In this document: positions 11,202 through 20,967 of the stretch, piece after piece
How the letters are laid out: the number at the start of each line of letters is the position of its first letter
Position numbering within the stretch: position 1 is the first letter of the stretch
Notes under the pieces: generated by a model
What the model was told of the DNA's origin: nothing
The model's database searches: none
What the model saw: only the letters and a program-made list of their open reading frames with translations
From: Pseudoxanthomonas sp. F37
GTDB taxonomy: Bacteria > Pseudomonadota > Gammaproteobacteria > Xanthomonadales > Xanthomonadaceae
DNA: 64,000 nt
Direction: 5' to 3'
Assembly: GCF_022965755.1 (NCBI RefSeq)
Contig: NZ_CP095187.1
Location: 682,001 to 746,000, forward strand
Made by a program: the position numbers and the translations under genes

Positions 11202-13382
11202 ATGAAACTGAAGAAAGCCCCCCTCCTGCTGCTGGCCTTGGCCCTGTCGACCCCGCTGGCGCTGCTCGCGCGCGGCGATGGCGGCACGATCGCCGTGGCG
11301 CCCACGACGGACCAGGCCAACACGTCCAAGCTGGTGTACGGGCTGTTGTCCGACAGCCGCTACGCCTACCGTCCGCGCCCGCTGGACGATGCGCTGTCGC
11401 AGGACGTGTTCAAGCGCTACCTGGAAGCGCTGGACGGCGGCAAGCAGTTCTTCACCGCTGCCGACGTGGCGCGGTTCGCGCCGTACAGGACGAAGATGGA
11501 CGACGCCATCCGCAGCGGCGACCTGGCGCCTGCGTACGACATCTTCACCGTCTACAAGCAGCGCGTGGGCCAGCGCGTGGCGTATGCGCGCGCGCTGCTG
11601 AAGCAGGATTTCGACTTCACCGGCAGCCAGCGCTGGGAATACGACCGCGAGGACGCGCCGTGGGCGGCCGATGGCAAGGAACTGGATGCCATCTGGAAGA
11701 AGTCGGTGATGAACGACTGGCTGCGCCTGAAGCTGGCCGGCAAGAAGCCCGACGACATCCGCAAGACGCTGGACAAGCGCTACGCCAACCTCCAGCGCAG
11801 CATCAACGAACTCAAGACCGAGGATGTCTTCCAGACCTTCCTCAATGCCTATACCGGCGCGATCGATCCGCATACCGACTACTTCACGCCGCGCACCGCC
11901 GAGAACTTCAACCAGTCGATGTCGCTGTCGCTGGAAGGCATCGGTGCGGTGCTGCAGCGTCAGGACGATCTGGTGGCGATCCGCGAGATCGTGCCCGGCG
12001 GCCCCGCCGACCTGAGCGGCAAGCTGAAGGTCGGCGACCGCATCGTCGCGGTCGGGCAGGGCAAGTCCGGGCCGATGACCGACGTGATCGGCTGGCGCAT
12101 CGACGACGTAGTGGCGCAGATCCGCGGCAAGAAGGACACCCAGGTCCGCATCGAGTACATCCCGGTGGAAGCCGGCATCGATGGCAAGCACGCGCAGGTC
12201 ACCATCACCCGGCAGAAGGTCAAGCTGGAAGAGCAGGCGGCCAAGGCCGAGACCATCACGCTGCCGGCCGGCGCGGGTGAGCCCGAGCGCCGCATCGGCG
12301 TGATCAAGCTGCCGGCGTTCTACCAGGATTTCGAAGGCCGTCGCCGCAACCCCAACGACTTCAACTCGGCTACCCGCGACATCGCCAAGCTGCTGGCCCA
12401 GTTCAAGGCGCAGGGCGTGGACGGCGTGGTGATGGACCTGCGCAACAACGGCGGTGGTTCGCTGGACGAGGCGGTGGAGCTCACCGGCCTGTTCATCGAC
12501 AAGGGCCCGGTGGTGCAGGTGCGCGAATCCGGCGGCCGCGTCACCGTCAACAGCGACCGCAAGACCGGCGTGGCGTGGGATGGCCCGCTGGCCGTGCTGA
12601 TCAACCGCGCTTCGGCATCGGCGTCGGAGATCTTCGCCGGCGCCATCCAGGATTACGGGCGCGGCCTGGTGATCGGCGAGACCAGCTTCGGCAAGGGCAC
12701 CGTGCAGAACATGGTGGACCTGGACCGCTGGCCGGCCAACGAGGCGCCGCGCTTCGGCTCGGTGAAGCTGACCATCGCGCAGTTCTTCCGCGTGGCCGGC
12801 GGCAGCACGCAGCACAAGGGCGTGGTGCCCGACATCGCGTTCCCGGTGAGCGTGGACGCCAGCGAATACGGCGAAAGCACCTACGACAACGCGCTGCCGT
12901 GGACGCGCATCGCCGCCGTGCCGCACCTGCAGTATGGCAACTTCGCGCCGCTGCTGCCCCGGCTGGAGGCGCTGCACGCCGCGCGTTCGGCCAAGGACAG
13001 GGAGTTCCAGTGGTGGTCCGAAGACGTGGCCCAGTTCCGCGCCGAGGCCGCCAAGAAGTACGTTTCGCTCAACGAAGCCGAACGCCGCGCCGAACGCGAC
13101 CGCCAGGAGGCGCAGCGCAAGCAGCGCCAGGCCGAGCGCAAGGCCCTGGGACTGGCGCTGGATCCGCTGGCCGAGGACCTGGCCGATGACGGCCTGGGCG
13201 CTTCCGAGCGCGACATCGTGAAGGATGCGCAGCGCGAGAAGCTGGCCGACAAGCGTCCGGACCCGCTGCTGCGCGAATCGGCGGCCATCCTGGGCGATGC
13301 CATCGAGATCCTGGGCCAGGACCGCAAGCTGTCCGCGCAGGTGTTGCCGGATTCGCCCGGACCGGGTCGCTGGGCGGAATGA
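11202..13382 (+). CDS. prc: Carboxy-terminal processing (tail-specific) protease, Prc/S41 family
   Basis: Periplasmic serine protease that trims or degrades proteins from their C-termini; in E. coli it processes PBP3 and degrades SsrA-tagged proteins. The 726 residues have a signal peptide (about 1-24), the long N-terminal domain typical of Prc, a PDZ domain around residues 240-320 (IVPGGPADLSGKLKVGDRIV) and the S41 catalytic core. The ASASASEIFAGA motif carries the nucleophile (S473 or S475) and K498 in SFGKGTVQ is the general base; S473-K498 has the same 25-residue spacing as S430-K455 of E. coli Prc. The C-terminal part is charged and coiled-coil-like (about residues 600-660). Confidence 0.93.
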   Translation: MKLKKAPLLLLALALSTPLALLARGDGGTIAVAPTTDQANTSKLVYGLLSDSRYAYRPRPLDDALSQDVFKRYLEALDGGKQFFTAADVARFAPYRTKMDDAIRSGDLAPAYDIFTVYKQRVGQRVAYARALLKQDFDFTGSQRWEYDREDAPWAADGKELDAIWKKSVMNDWLRLKLAGKKPDDIRKTLDKRYANLQRSINELKTEDVFQTFLNAYTGAIDPHTDYFTPRTAENFNQSMSLSLEGIGAVLQRQDDLVAIREIVPGGPADLSGKLKVGDRIVAVGQGKSGPMTDVIGWRIDDVVAQIRGKKDTQVRIEYIPVEAGIDGKHAQVTITRQKVKLEEQAAKAETITLPAGAGEPERRIGVIKLPAFYQDFEGRRRNPNDFNSATRDIAKLLAQFKAQGVDGVVMDLRNNGGGSLDEAVELTGLFIDKGPVVQVRESGGRVTVNSDRKTGVAWDGPLAVLINRASASASEIFAGAIQDYGRGLVIGETSFGKGTVQNMVDLDRWPANEAPRFGSVKLTIAQFFRVAGGSTQHKGVVPDIAFPVSVDASEYGESTYDNALPWTRIAAVPHLQYGNFAPLLPRLEALHAARSAKDREFQWWSEDVAQFRAEAAKKYVSLNEAERRAERDRQEAQRKQRQAERKALGLALDPLAEDLADDGLGASERDIVKDAQREKLADKRPDPLLRESAAILGDAIEILGQDRKLSAQVLPDSPGPGRWAE

Positions 13383-13387
13383 GGCAG

Positions 13388-13478
13388 TGGTGAGTGATGA
13401 GGAGTGAGAAGTGAGCGTCGGCATGCGCTCCTGCTCGCTCCTCACTCCTCCCCACTCACTCCTTCCATTCGCTCCTCG
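13388..13478. repeat. Intergenic inverted heptamer-repeat element, copy 2
   Basis: The left arm (13388-13416) is a run of heptamers GAGTGAT GAGGAGT GAGAAGT; the right arm (13427-13478) has matching CTCACTCC-type units on the opposite strand. The arms can form a long imperfect hairpin between prc and the Ada-like gene. Confidence 0.65.
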
Positions 13479-13521
13479 TCCCAAGCGCAAGATCCGGATA
13501 GTCCCACCGTCGCGCGCGCCC

Positions 13522-13527
13522 TAGTCT
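13522..13527 (+). promoter_or_regulatory. -10-like element of the Ada-like gene
   Basis: TAGTCT ends 6 bases before ATG 13534, the same spacing as at lipA, suggesting a leaderless transcript. No ribosome site is visible. Confidence 0.45.
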
Positions 13528-13533
13528 GGGCGC

Positions 13534-14388
13534 ATGGACACCATGCCGCGCCGATCGCTTCCCGCCCCGACCGCCCTCGCTGCCGATCCGCTGGACCAGG
13601 CGCGCCGCCTGCTCGATGAGGGCGAACCGTCCCTGGCGGAGCTGGCCACGCACACCGGCCTCAGTGCCTCGCATCTGCAGCGCCGCTTCCGCGCGCGCTT
13701 CGGCCTGAGTCCGGCCGAGTACCTGGCCCGCAAGAAGCTGGGCACGCTGAAGACGGCCCTGCGCGAAGGGCGTGACGTCACCACCGCGCTCTACGATGCC
13801 GGCTATGGTTCGCCCTCGCGGCTGTATGAGCAGGGAGCGGCGAAGCTGGGCATGACCCCGGCCACCTATCGTGCCGGTGGCCGCGGCGTTGCGATCCGCT
13901 GGACGCTCGTGGACACCGTGCTCGGCCGCACCCTGGTGGCCGCCACCGAGCGCGGCATCTGCGCGGTGGAACTGGGCGATGAGGACGTCGCACTGGAACG
14001 TCGGCTGCGCGAAGAGTTCCCGCATGCGCAGCTCGAACGCGTGGAAGCCGGTCGTGACGATTTCCTCGCGCCGCGCCTGCAGGCCGTGGCCGAACGCCTG
14101 GCCGGCCGCGAGGCGGAGGTGCCCGTGGACCTGCTGGGGACCGGCTTCCAGCAGCGCGTGTGGGATGCGCTGATGAAGGTGCCCGTGGGCGAGACGGTGA
14201 GCTATGCCGGCCTGGCGCGCCAGCTGGGCGCCCCGCGCGCGGCGCGCGCGGTGGCCAGCGCCTGCGCGCACAACCGCATCGCCGTGGTGGTGCCCTGCCA
14301 CCGCGTGATCCGCGGCGATGGCTCGCTTGGCGGTTACCGCTGGGGATTGCCGCGCAAGCAGCAGTTGCTCGCGCGGGAGCGCGGCTGA
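13534..14388 (+). CDS. Ada-like AraC regulator / methylated-DNA-cysteine methyltransferase
   Basis: A 284-residue fusion of an AraC-type helix-turn-helix domain (about residues 35-112, SLAELATHTGLSASHLQRRF) and an O6-methylguanine-DNA methyltransferase domain (about 120-284). The acceptor cysteine is C255 in VVVPCHRVIRGDGSLGGYRWG. Compared with E. coli Ada it lacks the N-terminal zinc domain whose cysteine accepts methyl-phosphotriester groups and switches Ada into an activator. It may repair O6-methylguanine and regulate by another trigger, or not regulate at all. The start is supported by the -10 hexamer six bases upstream. Short gaps separate it from both neighbours. Confidence 0.9.
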   Translation: MDTMPRRSLPAPTALAADPLDQARRLLDEGEPSLAELATHTGLSASHLQRRFRARFGLSPAEYLARKKLGTLKTALREGRDVTTALYDAGYGSPSRLYEQGAAKLGMTPATYRAGGRGVAIRWTLVDTVLGRTLVAATERGICAVELGDEDVALERRLREEFPHAQLERVEAGRDDFLAPRLQAVAERLAGREAEVPVDLLGTGFQQRVWDALMKVPVGETVSYAGLARQLGAPRAARAVASACAHNRIAVVVPCHRVIRGDGSLGGYRWGLPRKQQLLARERG

Positions 14389-14695
14389 CCCGGATCTTCG
14401 CGGTGGCTGCGAAGGCGATCGTGATGGCGGTCGCGATGGCGCTGCGGGCCCGAACGCGCGATCCGGAAGAACGGCGCGCCGGACCAAGCCTGCCTGTCGA
14501 CGATCCAGAAACCTCGCCTGTCGCCCCGGCCGCGCTTGGCGCCGCTCCCGCCAGCGGAAAGCAGTCGCGATAGAGACTTGAACGCCTTTCAAGCCGGACG
14601 GGAAAGGTTTCAAACGACCGAGGGCAGGTTCGCCATGCCACCGGTCGGCGTCTGGCCTAGAATTGCCCCATACCGCACTCCCCCACGGTTTCCCC
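14389..14695 (+). other. Gap between the Ada-like gene and the EamA exporter
   Basis: No gene is seen in these 307 bases. TAGAAT at 14658-14663 is a plausible -10 for the downstream exporter operon and would give a leader of about 25 bases. Confidence 0.4.
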
Positions 14696-15604
14696 ATGAG
14701 CTCCTCCGTTTCCGCCGCCGCGCCCGCGCGTGGCGGCCTTGCCGTCGCTGCCGCCCTGGCCATCGTGTACGTGGTGTGGGGCTCGACCTATCTCGGCATC
14801 CGCTTCGCGCTGGAAGGCGGGTTCCCGCCGCTGCTGATGGTGTCGGGCAGCCGTTTCGTCGCCGCGGGCCTGGTGATGTACCTGTTCCTGCGCTGGCGCG
14901 GTGTCGCCGCGCCCACGCGCGCGCAATGGAAGAACCTGCTGGTGATGGGCGCATTGCTGCTGCTGATGGGCAACGGCATGGTGGTGCTGGCCGAGCAGAC
15001 GGTGTCCTCGGGGCTTGCCGCGGTGGCGGTGGCGTCCATGCCGTTGTGGATGGGCCTGTTCGGCGCCATGCGCGGACAGCACCCGACGCGCGGCGAATGG
15101 CTGGGCATCATCGTCGGCTTCGCGGGTGTGGTCTGGCTCAACGCGGGCAGCTCGCTGACCGGTTCGCCGGTGGGACTGGTGCTGTTGCTGGTGGCGCCCA
15201 TCGCCTGGGCGTACGGCTCGGTGTGGTCGCGCGGCCGCGACCTGCCTTCGCCCTTCATGACCGCCGCCGCGCAGATGCTGGCGGCGGGCGTGATGCTGGT
15301 CGGCGCGGGCCTGCTGCATGGCGAGCGCTTCCACGTGGCGGACTGGACGCTGGAAGGCGGGCTGGCCGTCGCCTACCTGGCGGTGTTCGGCTCCATCGTG
15401 GCGTTCACCGCGTACGTGTGGCTGCTGCACCACGCGCGTCCGGTGCTGGTGGGCAGCTACGCCTACGTCAATCCTGTCATCGCGGTGGCGCTGGGCGCCT
15501 TCATCGCCGGCGAGACCTTCACCGCGCACGACCTGGGCGCCATGGCGGTGATCCTGGCCGGCGTGGTGGTGATCACGCTGGCGCGCGCGCGGCAGTCGAA
15601 ATGA
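14696..15604 (+). CDS. yedA: EamA/DMT-family exporter, YedA-like
   Basis: A 302-residue drug/metabolite transporter with ten predicted membrane helices from two EamA repeats (about residues 14-145 and 155-295). The N-terminal YVVWGSTYLGIRFALEGG and the ARPVLVGSYAYVNPVIAVALG segment of the second repeat resemble YedA. It probably exports a metabolite or amino acid; the substrate is unknown. ATG 14696 is preferred over an alternative 33 bases upstream because it leaves a short N-terminus before the first helix. The stop overlaps the rarD start by four bases (ATGA), implying translational coupling. Confidence 0.88.
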   Translation: MSSSVSAAAPARGGLAVAAALAIVYVVWGSTYLGIRFALEGGFPPLLMVSGSRFVAAGLVMYLFLRWRGVAAPTRAQWKNLLVMGALLLLMGNGMVVLAEQTVSSGLAAVAVASMPLWMGLFGAMRGQHPTRGEWLGIIVGFAGVVWLNAGSSLTGSPVGLVLLLVAPIAWAYGSVWSRGRDLPSPFMTAAAQMLAAGVMLVGAGLLHGERFHVADWTLEGGLAVAYLAVFGSIVAFTAYVWLLHHARPVLVGSYAYVNPVIAVALGAFIAGETFTAHDLGAMAVILAGVVVITLARARQSK

Positions 15605-16521
15605 CCCATCAACCGCTCGACCGCAAAGGGCTGGCGATCACCGTCGGCACCTTCCTGATCTGGGGCGTGGTGCCGCTGTACTGGCACCTGCTCAAGGCCG
15701 TGCCGTCGTTCCAGATCATCGCCCACCGCATCGTGTGGAGCGCGGTGCTGGTGCTGGGCTGGCTGCTGCTGAAGAACGGCCTGGGCTGGTGGCGGCAGAT
15801 CCGCGCCCAGCCGCGCGCGGTGCCGCTGCTGGGCGTCAGCAGCCTGCTGATCGCGTTCAACTGGGGCCTGTACATCTGGGCGGTGAACGCCGGGCACGTG
15901 GTGGAAACCAGCCTGGGTTACTTCATCAATCCGCTGATCAACGTGGTGCTGGGCGTGCTGGTGCTGCGCGAACGCCTCTCGCCCGCGCAATGGATCGCGG
16001 TGGGGTTCGCCCTGGCCGGCGTGGCGTGGCTGACGGTGCAGGCCGGTTCGCCCCCCTGGATCGCGCTGGGCCTGGCGTTCTCGTTCGGCCTGTACGGCCT
16101 GGTGCGCAAGACCGTGGCGGTGGACGCCGTCGCCGGACTGGGCGTGGAGAGCCTGTACCTGTTCCTGCCCGGCCTGGCCTATGTCGTGTGGGGCGAGTTC
16201 GGCCATGGCGGCGGTTTCGTCGACGGCTATGGCTGGCGCGACGACCTGCTGCTGGTTCTGGGGGGCGTGGTCAGTGCGGTGCCGCTGATCGGCTTCGCCT
16301 ACGGTGTGCGCCGCATCCCGCTGTCGGTGGTGGGACTGCTGCAGTACGTCGCGCCCAGCCTGCAGCTGCTGATCGGCGTGCTGGTGTTCAAGGAGGCCTT
16401 CGATGCCACGCGTGCGGTCGGCTTTGCCGCCATCTGGGCCGGCCTGCTGATCTTCGCCAGCGACGGCCTGTGGCGCGCGCGTCGCCGCGACGCGCTGGTC
16501 GCGGCGTCCGCGGGCAAGTAA
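15601..16521 (+). CDS. rarD: EamA transporter RarD
   Basis: A 306-residue, ten-helix permease. The start GLAITVGTFLIWGVVPLYWHLL and the sequences WSAVLVLGW, FNWGLYIWAVN, ETSLGYFINPLINVVLG and YGVRRIPLSVVGLLQY are typical of RarD, first noted as a chloramphenicol-sensitivity protein in Pseudomonas. Its natural substrate is not established. It is translationally coupled to the YedA-like gene, so the two DMT exporters form an operon. The gene ends 3 bases from the convergent cytochrome c gene. Confidence 0.93.
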   Translation: MTHQPLDRKGLAITVGTFLIWGVVPLYWHLLKAVPSFQIIAHRIVWSAVLVLGWLLLKNGLGWWRQIRAQPRAVPLLGVSSLLIAFNWGLYIWAVNAGHVVETSLGYFINPLINVVLGVLVLRERLSPAQWIAVGFALAGVAWLTVQAGSPPWIALGLAFSFGLYGLVRKTVAVDAVAGLGVESLYLFLPGLAYVVWGEFGHGGGFVDGYGWRDDLLLVLGGVVSAVPLIGFAYGVRRIPLSVVGLLQYVAPSLQLLIGVLVFKEAFDATRAVGFAAIWAGLLIFASDGLWRARRRDALVAASAGK

Positions 16522-16524
16522 GGC

Positions 16525-17124
16525 TCAGCGCGCGGCGCCGCCGGCCGCGGTGGCGCCAGGCGAGGGGCAGGGCCCACCCGCCTCCGCCCACGTCCTGAAC
16601 GCCGCGACGAAGCGGTCGTGCGGTACCGGCACCGGTGCGCGTTCGCCGCCGGGGTTCCAGCCCCACAGCACCAGCTTGTCCTCGGCCACGTGCTTGAGCA
16701 GCGCGTCGAAGTCGCGGCCGCCGTTGCGGTCCTTGTCCTGGATCATCGCGCACAACTGGTCGGCGGGCAGGCCGATCCACGCCATCTTCTGGTCGGGCGG
16801 CGGCAGCTGCCAGTGCGGTGCGCCCGGCGGCGCGTGCGGGCCGTAGCTGGCCGGCGAATTCTGTTCGCCATGGCAGGTGGAACAGGGCAGGCCGGGCGCG
16901 CCCTTGCCGTCCGGCCCGCGCACCACGTTCATCGCATGCGGCACCTGCGCGTCGAACTGCAGCGGCGCGTCGCCGGGAATGTGGCAGTTGCTGCAGCGCG
17001 GATGCTGGAACACCTCCTCCACCGTGGCGAACGCGGTCAGCGCCAGGGCTTTCTGCTCCTCGCTGATGCGGGGCTTGCACGCCACCAGCAGGAGCACGGT
17101 CAGGGACATCATCAGGATGCGCAT
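16525..17124 (-). CDS. Dihaem cytochrome c lipoprotein of the IorAB cluster
   Basis: A 199-residue lipoprotein: the signal MRILMMSLTVLLLVAC ends in a lipobox with the lipid-modified cysteine at C16. Two CXXCH haem-binding motifs, CSNCH and CSTCH, indicate a dihaem c-type cytochrome in the periplasm. It lies 8 bases after the stop of the molybdenum subunit gene on the same strand. It most likely accepts electrons from the IorAB oxidoreductase and passes them to the respiratory chain; this is inferred from context. Confidence 0.87.
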   Translation of the reverse strand: MRILMMSLTVLLLVACKPRISEEQKALALTAFATVEEVFQHPRCSNCHIPGDAPLQFDAQVPHAMNVVRGPDGKGAPGLPCSTCHGEQNSPASYGPHAPPGAPHWQLPPPDQKMAWIGLPADQLCAMIQDKDRNGGRDFDALLKHVAEDKLVLWGWNPGGERAPVPVPHDRFVAAFRTWAEAGGPCPSPGATAAGGAAR

Positions 17125-17132
17125 GGCGGGCC

Positions 17133-19325
17133 TCAGGCGGTCGGCGTCGAGGAGGTGGACGTCGGCAGGCGCAGCGGCAGTTCGCGCAGGCGCTGGCCGG
17201 TCAGGGCGAACACCGCGTTGGCCACCGCGGCCGCGATCGGCGGCGTGCCGGGTTCGCCCACGCCGCCCATCTTCTCGGTGCTGGGCACGATGTGCACCTC
17301 CACCTGCGGCATCTCGTTCATCCGCAACACCGGGTAGTCGTGGAAATTGGATTCCTGCACCTGGCCCTCGCGGAGCGTGAGCGTGGAATGCAGCGCGGCG
17401 CTCAGGCCGAACACGATGCCGGACTCCATCTGCGCCTGTACGCCCGCCGGATTGACGGCCACGCCGCAATCGATGGCGCACACCACGCGGTGCACGCGGA
17501 TCCTGCCGTCCTCGATCGACACTTCGGCGACCTGCGCCACGTAGCTGCCGAAGGACTCGTGCACCGCGATGCCGCGGCCGCGGCCCTGCGCGGGCGGCGC
17601 GTCCCAGCCGAACTTTTCGGCGGCCAGGTCCAGTGCCGCGAGATGGCGGGGGTGGTCCTTCAGCAGTCTGCGCCGGTACTCCACCGGGTCCTGGCCCGCG
17701 GCGTGCGCCAGTTCGTCGACGAAGCCTTCCATCACGAAACCGTTGACGCTGTGGCCGACCGAGCGCCACCACAGCACGGGGATGCCGGTCCTGGGCGAAT
17801 GCAGGTCGACGCGGTGCGCGGGCGTGCCCAGGACGTACGGCGAATTGGCCACGCCCTCGGTCGAGGTGGCGTCGATGCCGTCCTTGACCATCATCGCTTC
17901 CATGAAGGTGCCGGCCATGATCGACTGGCCCACCATCACCTGGTGCCATGCCGCCGGCAGGCCGTCCTCGCCCAGGCCGACCTTGATCTTCTCGACGAAC
18001 GCCGAGCGGTAGTAGCCGCCGCGGGTGTCGTCCTCGCGCGTCCACACCGTCTTGACCGGCGCCTTCGCGGCCTTGGCGACCTCGACGGCCTCGGACACCA
18101 CGTCCGAGGTCGGCGTGGCGCGACGGCCGAAGCCGCCGCCGAGGAACGGCGTGTGGATGCGGATCCTTTCCGGCGCAATGCCGAGGATCTTCGCGGCGCT
18201 GTTCTGGTCCAGGGTGGGGAACTGGGTGCCGCACCAGATGTCGCACTCGCCGTCGCCGATCTTCACCGTGCAGTTCAGCGGTTCCATCGCGGCATGGGCG
18301 AGGTAGGGCACGGCGTACTCGGCCTCGACGGTCTTCGCGGCCTTGCCGAGTGCGGCCGTCACGTCGCCGGCGCGCACCGCGGTCGGTCCCTCCTCGGTCG
18401 CCAGCTGCGAGAACTGCTGCCGCAGCGCGGTGCTGTCCAGCTTGGCGCCGTCGCCCGCTTCCCACACCACCTGCAGCGCATCGCGGCCGAGCTTGGCGGC
18501 CCAGTAGTGATCCGCGATCACGGCCACGCCACTGGGCACCTGCACCACGTTGCGCACGCCGGCCACGGCGCGCGCCTGGGTGGCGTCGAACGACTTGACC
18601 GTACCGCCGAACACCGGCGAGCGCAGCACCACCGCCGTCAGCAGGCCCTCGAACTGCACGTCCATGCCGAACCGGGCCTTGCCGGTGATCTTCTCCGGCG
18701 TGTCCAGGCGCTTGGTCGGCTTGCCGATCAGCTTCCAGTCCTTCGGGTCGCGCAGCTTCAATGCATCCAGTGCCGGCGGGGTCTGCCTGCCGGCCTCGTC
18801 GGCGAGTTCGCCGTAGCGCAGCCGCGTGGTGCCGGACACCACCGCGCCGTTCTCGGTGCGCAGCTGGTCGACGGGCACCTTGAGGCGCGCGGCCGCCGCC
18901 TGCAGCAGCATCGCCCGCGCGGTCGCACCGGCCTGCCGGTAGCGGTCGAACTCGGACCAGGTGGTGGTGGAACCGCCGGTGCCCTGCATGCCGAACACCG
19001 GACTGGTGTAGGCCTTGTCCGCCGCACCGTGCTCGACGCGGATCTTCGACCAGTCGGCATCCAGCTCTTCGGCGATCAGCATCGGCAGCGTGGTCCAGAT
19101 GCCCTGGCCCATCTCGGCATGCGCCAGCTGCACGGTGATGGTGTCGTCGGCGGCGATGCTGAGGAAGGCGTTCGGCACGAACGCGGCGGCCGGGGCGGCG
19201 GCCGCGTCCTGCGCCATGGCGTAGCGGCGCGCGCCGGGTACGAGGAAGCCGATCACCAGGCCGCCACCGGCCAGTGCGGTGGCGCGCAGGAAGTCGCGGC
19301 GCGGGGAAGAAGTTTCGAGGTTCAC
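17133..19325 (-). CDS. iorB: Molybdopterin-binding subunit, isoquinoline 1-oxidoreductase beta type (IorB)
   Basis: The large molybdenum-cofactor subunit of a xanthine-dehydrogenase-family hydroxylase (730 residues). A Tat signal (SPRRDFLRATALAGGG) exports the folded complex. It has the IorB-type order with two aldehyde-oxidase-like modules. Cofactor-region motifs include AHAEMGQGIWT, GGGFGRRATPTSDV, VLWWRSVGHSVNGFVMEGFVDE and the catalytic-glutamate segment MGGVGEPGTPPIAAAVANA. It probably hydroxylates a heteroaromatic or oxidises an aldehyde; the substrate is unknown. GTG 19325 is chosen because GGAGG precedes it and it places the RR signal at the N-terminus. It lies between iorA (54-base gap) and the cytochrome gene. 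Confidence 0.93.
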   Translation of the reverse strand: MNLETSSPRRDFLRATALAGGGLVIGFLVPGARRYAMAQDAAAAPAAAFVPNAFLSIAADDTITVQLAHAEMGQGIWTTLPMLIAEELDADWSKIRVEHGAADKAYTSPVFGMQGTGGSTTTWSEFDRYRQAGATARAMLLQAAAARLKVPVDQLRTENGAVVSGTTRLRYGELADEAGRQTPPALDALKLRDPKDWKLIGKPTKRLDTPEKITGKARFGMDVQFEGLLTAVVLRSPVFGGTVKSFDATQARAVAGVRNVVQVPSGVAVIADHYWAAKLGRDALQVVWEAGDGAKLDSTALRQQFSQLATEEGPTAVRAGDVTAALGKAAKTVEAEYAVPYLAHAAMEPLNCTVKIGDGECDIWCGTQFPTLDQNSAAKILGIAPERIRIHTPFLGGGFGRRATPTSDVVSEAVEVAKAAKAPVKTVWTREDDTRGGYYRSAFVEKIKVGLGEDGLPAAWHQVMVGQSIMAGTFMEAMMVKDGIDATSTEGVANSPYVLGTPAHRVDLHSPRTGIPVLWWRSVGHSVNGFVMEGFVDELAHAAGQDPVEYRRRLLKDHPRHLAALDLAAEKFGWDAPPAQGRGRGIAVHESFGSYVAQVAEVSIEDGRIRVHRVVCAIDCGVAVNPAGVQAQMESGIVFGLSAALHSTLTLREGQVQESNFHDYPVLRMNEMPQVEVHIVPSTEKMGGVGEPGTPPIAAAVANAVFALTGQRLRELPLRLPTSTSSTPTA

Positions 19326-19379
19326 GGAACAGCCTCCGTCGAACGTGGGGAATGCGATGACGGGCGTCACCGCACCGGA

Positions 19380-19835
19380 TCAGGCCTTGCCGATGTCGGC
19401 CGCGCGGTGCACGGCGGCGCGGATGCGCTGGTAGGTGCCGCAGCGGCACAGGTTGCCGGACAGCGCCTGGTCGATGTCGGCGTCGCTGGGCGAGGGGACC
19501 TTGGCGAGCAGGGCGGCGGCCGACATGATCTGGCCGGACTGGCAGTAGCCGCACTGCACCACGTCCAGTTCCGCCCACGCCTTCTGCACCGGATGCGAGC
19601 CGTCGGCCGACAGGCCTTCGATGGTGGTGATCTTCCTGCCGGCGACGGCGGATGCCGGCGTGACGCAGGCGCGCAGCGGCGCGCCATCGACATGCACGGT
19701 GCAGGCGCCGCACTGGGCGATGCCGCAGCCGAACTTGGTACCGGTCAGGCCCATCAGGTCGCGCAGGACCCAGAGCAGCGGCATGTCGTCCGGCGCGTCG
19801 ACTTCGCGCTCGGCCCCGTTGACGTTCAACTTCAT
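19380..19835 (-). CDS. iorA: Two-[2Fe-2S] ferredoxin-like subunit, IorA type
   Basis: The small electron-transfer subunit (151 residues) paired with IorB. The plant-type [2Fe-2S] site is C37, C42, C45 and C57 ([14 protein letters not shown]), and the second cluster is C95, C98, C130 and C132 (QCGYCQSG and LCRCGTY). It has no signal peptide and presumably crosses the membrane with IorB through the Tat signal of that partner. A GGAG site precedes ATG 19835. It is the first gene of the three-gene operon and is divergent from xdhC. Confidence 0.95.
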   Translation of the reverse strand: MKLNVNGAEREVDAPDDMPLLWVLRDLMGLTGTKFGCGIAQCGACTVHVDGAPLRACVTPASAVAGRKITTIEGLSADGSHPVQKAWAELDVVQCGYCQSGQIMSAAALLAKVPSPSDADIDQALSGNLCRCGTYQRIRAAVHRAADIGKA

Positions 19836-20004
19836 GGCGTCTCCTGGCGGCGGCGTGGGACCGGGCGACGATACTCCGCGCCCGCGTTGCATGCCAGTGA
19901 AGCCACGGGTCGATGTTTGCACGATCCTGCGGGATGCTTGCCCGATGCCCCGACCGGCGCGCCGGGCGTTGCCTTCGCCCCGCGGCTTGCGCCATCGTGG
20001 TGCC

Positions 20005-20967
20005 ATGACCGCGTCCCCTCACGTGCTGCTCGCGTCCGCCCGCGCCGGTGAGGACACCGATGGCCGTGCATTGGCCGTCGTCGTGGCCACCGAAGGCTCG
20101 ACGTATGTCCGCGCAGGGGCCATGGCGCTGTTCGGCCCGGACCAGACGCAGGTGGGTTGGCTGAGCGGCGGCTGCCTGGAGCCCGAGATCGCCAGGCGCG
20201 CGCGCCATGCCGCCGCCGTCGGCGCCGTGGGCGCGATGGAGATCGACACCCGCGACGATGAGGACCTGTTCGCCGGCTCCGCCGTCGGCTGTCGCGGCCG
20301 TCTGCGCCTGGTGCTGCTGCCGCTGGATCGCATGCCCGGCTGGGCCACCGCCGTGCAGGCGTGGTGGGCGGGCCGCGGCACGCTGGGCTTGGCGTTGTCC
20401 GCCGACGGCGAGGTGCACCTGCGGGTGGGCGAGGTGAGCCTGCACTGGACGCTGGTGCGCCATGCCGGGGAACCGACGGTCAGCCTGGCCGGCGATGTCA
20501 GCGTGCCGCCTCCGGCGCGCGTGGCGGTCTTCGGCGCGGGACCGGAAACCCCGTCGCTGCTGCAGGCGCTGCGTCCGCTCGGTTGGCACGTCAGCATGGT
20601 CGAGCGGCGCGCGCGCTGGATTCCCGACACCGACATCGCCGACGCGTGGCTGATGCAGCCGCCCGCCGATGCGCTGCGCAGCCTGCAACCCGCGCCCGAT
20701 GCGGCGCTGGTCATGCACCATCATTTCGAACACGACCGGGAGGCGCTGGAGGCGTTGGCGCATACCCGCATTCCTTTCATCGGCCTGCTGGGGCCGGTGC
20801 GTCGCCGCGAAGACCTGTTGCGGGTACTCCCGGCGCCGACGCCTGCGCTGCTGTCGCCGCGCCTGCGCTCGCCCGTGGGGCTCAGGCTGGGCGGACAGGG
20901 TCCGGAGGCCATCGCGTTGAGCATCGTCGCCCAGCTGCAGGCCTGGCGGCACGGCGAGACGCCATGA
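20005..20967 (+). CDS. xdhC: XdhC-family molybdenum-cofactor maturation protein
   Basis: A 320-residue XdhC/CoxI-family protein, which binds molybdenum cofactor and assists its sulfuration and insertion into xanthine-dehydrogenase-type enzymes. Visible are the N-terminal XdhC motif ([35 protein letters not shown]), the [15 protein letters not shown] segment, and the C-terminal Rossmann-like domain with [17 protein letters not shown] and the histidine-rich [11 protein letters not shown]. Its position divergent from iorAB indicates that IorB is the client. The stop overlaps the mocA start (ATGA), implying coupled translation. Confidence 0.92.
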   Translation: MTASPHVLLASARAGEDTDGRALAVVVATEGSTYVRAGAMALFGPDQTQVGWLSGGCLEPEIARRARHAAAVGAVGAMEIDTRDDEDLFAGSAVGCRGRLRLVLLPLDRMPGWATAVQAWWAGRGTLGLALSADGEVHLRVGEVSLHWTLVRHAGEPTVSLAGDVSVPPPARVAVFGAGPETPSLLQALRPLGWHVSMVERRARWIPDTDIADAWLMQPPADALRSLQPAPDAALVMHHHFEHDREALEALAHTRIPFIGLLGPVRRREDLLRVLPAPTPALLSPRLRSPVGLRLGGQGPEAIALSIVAQLQAWRHGETP

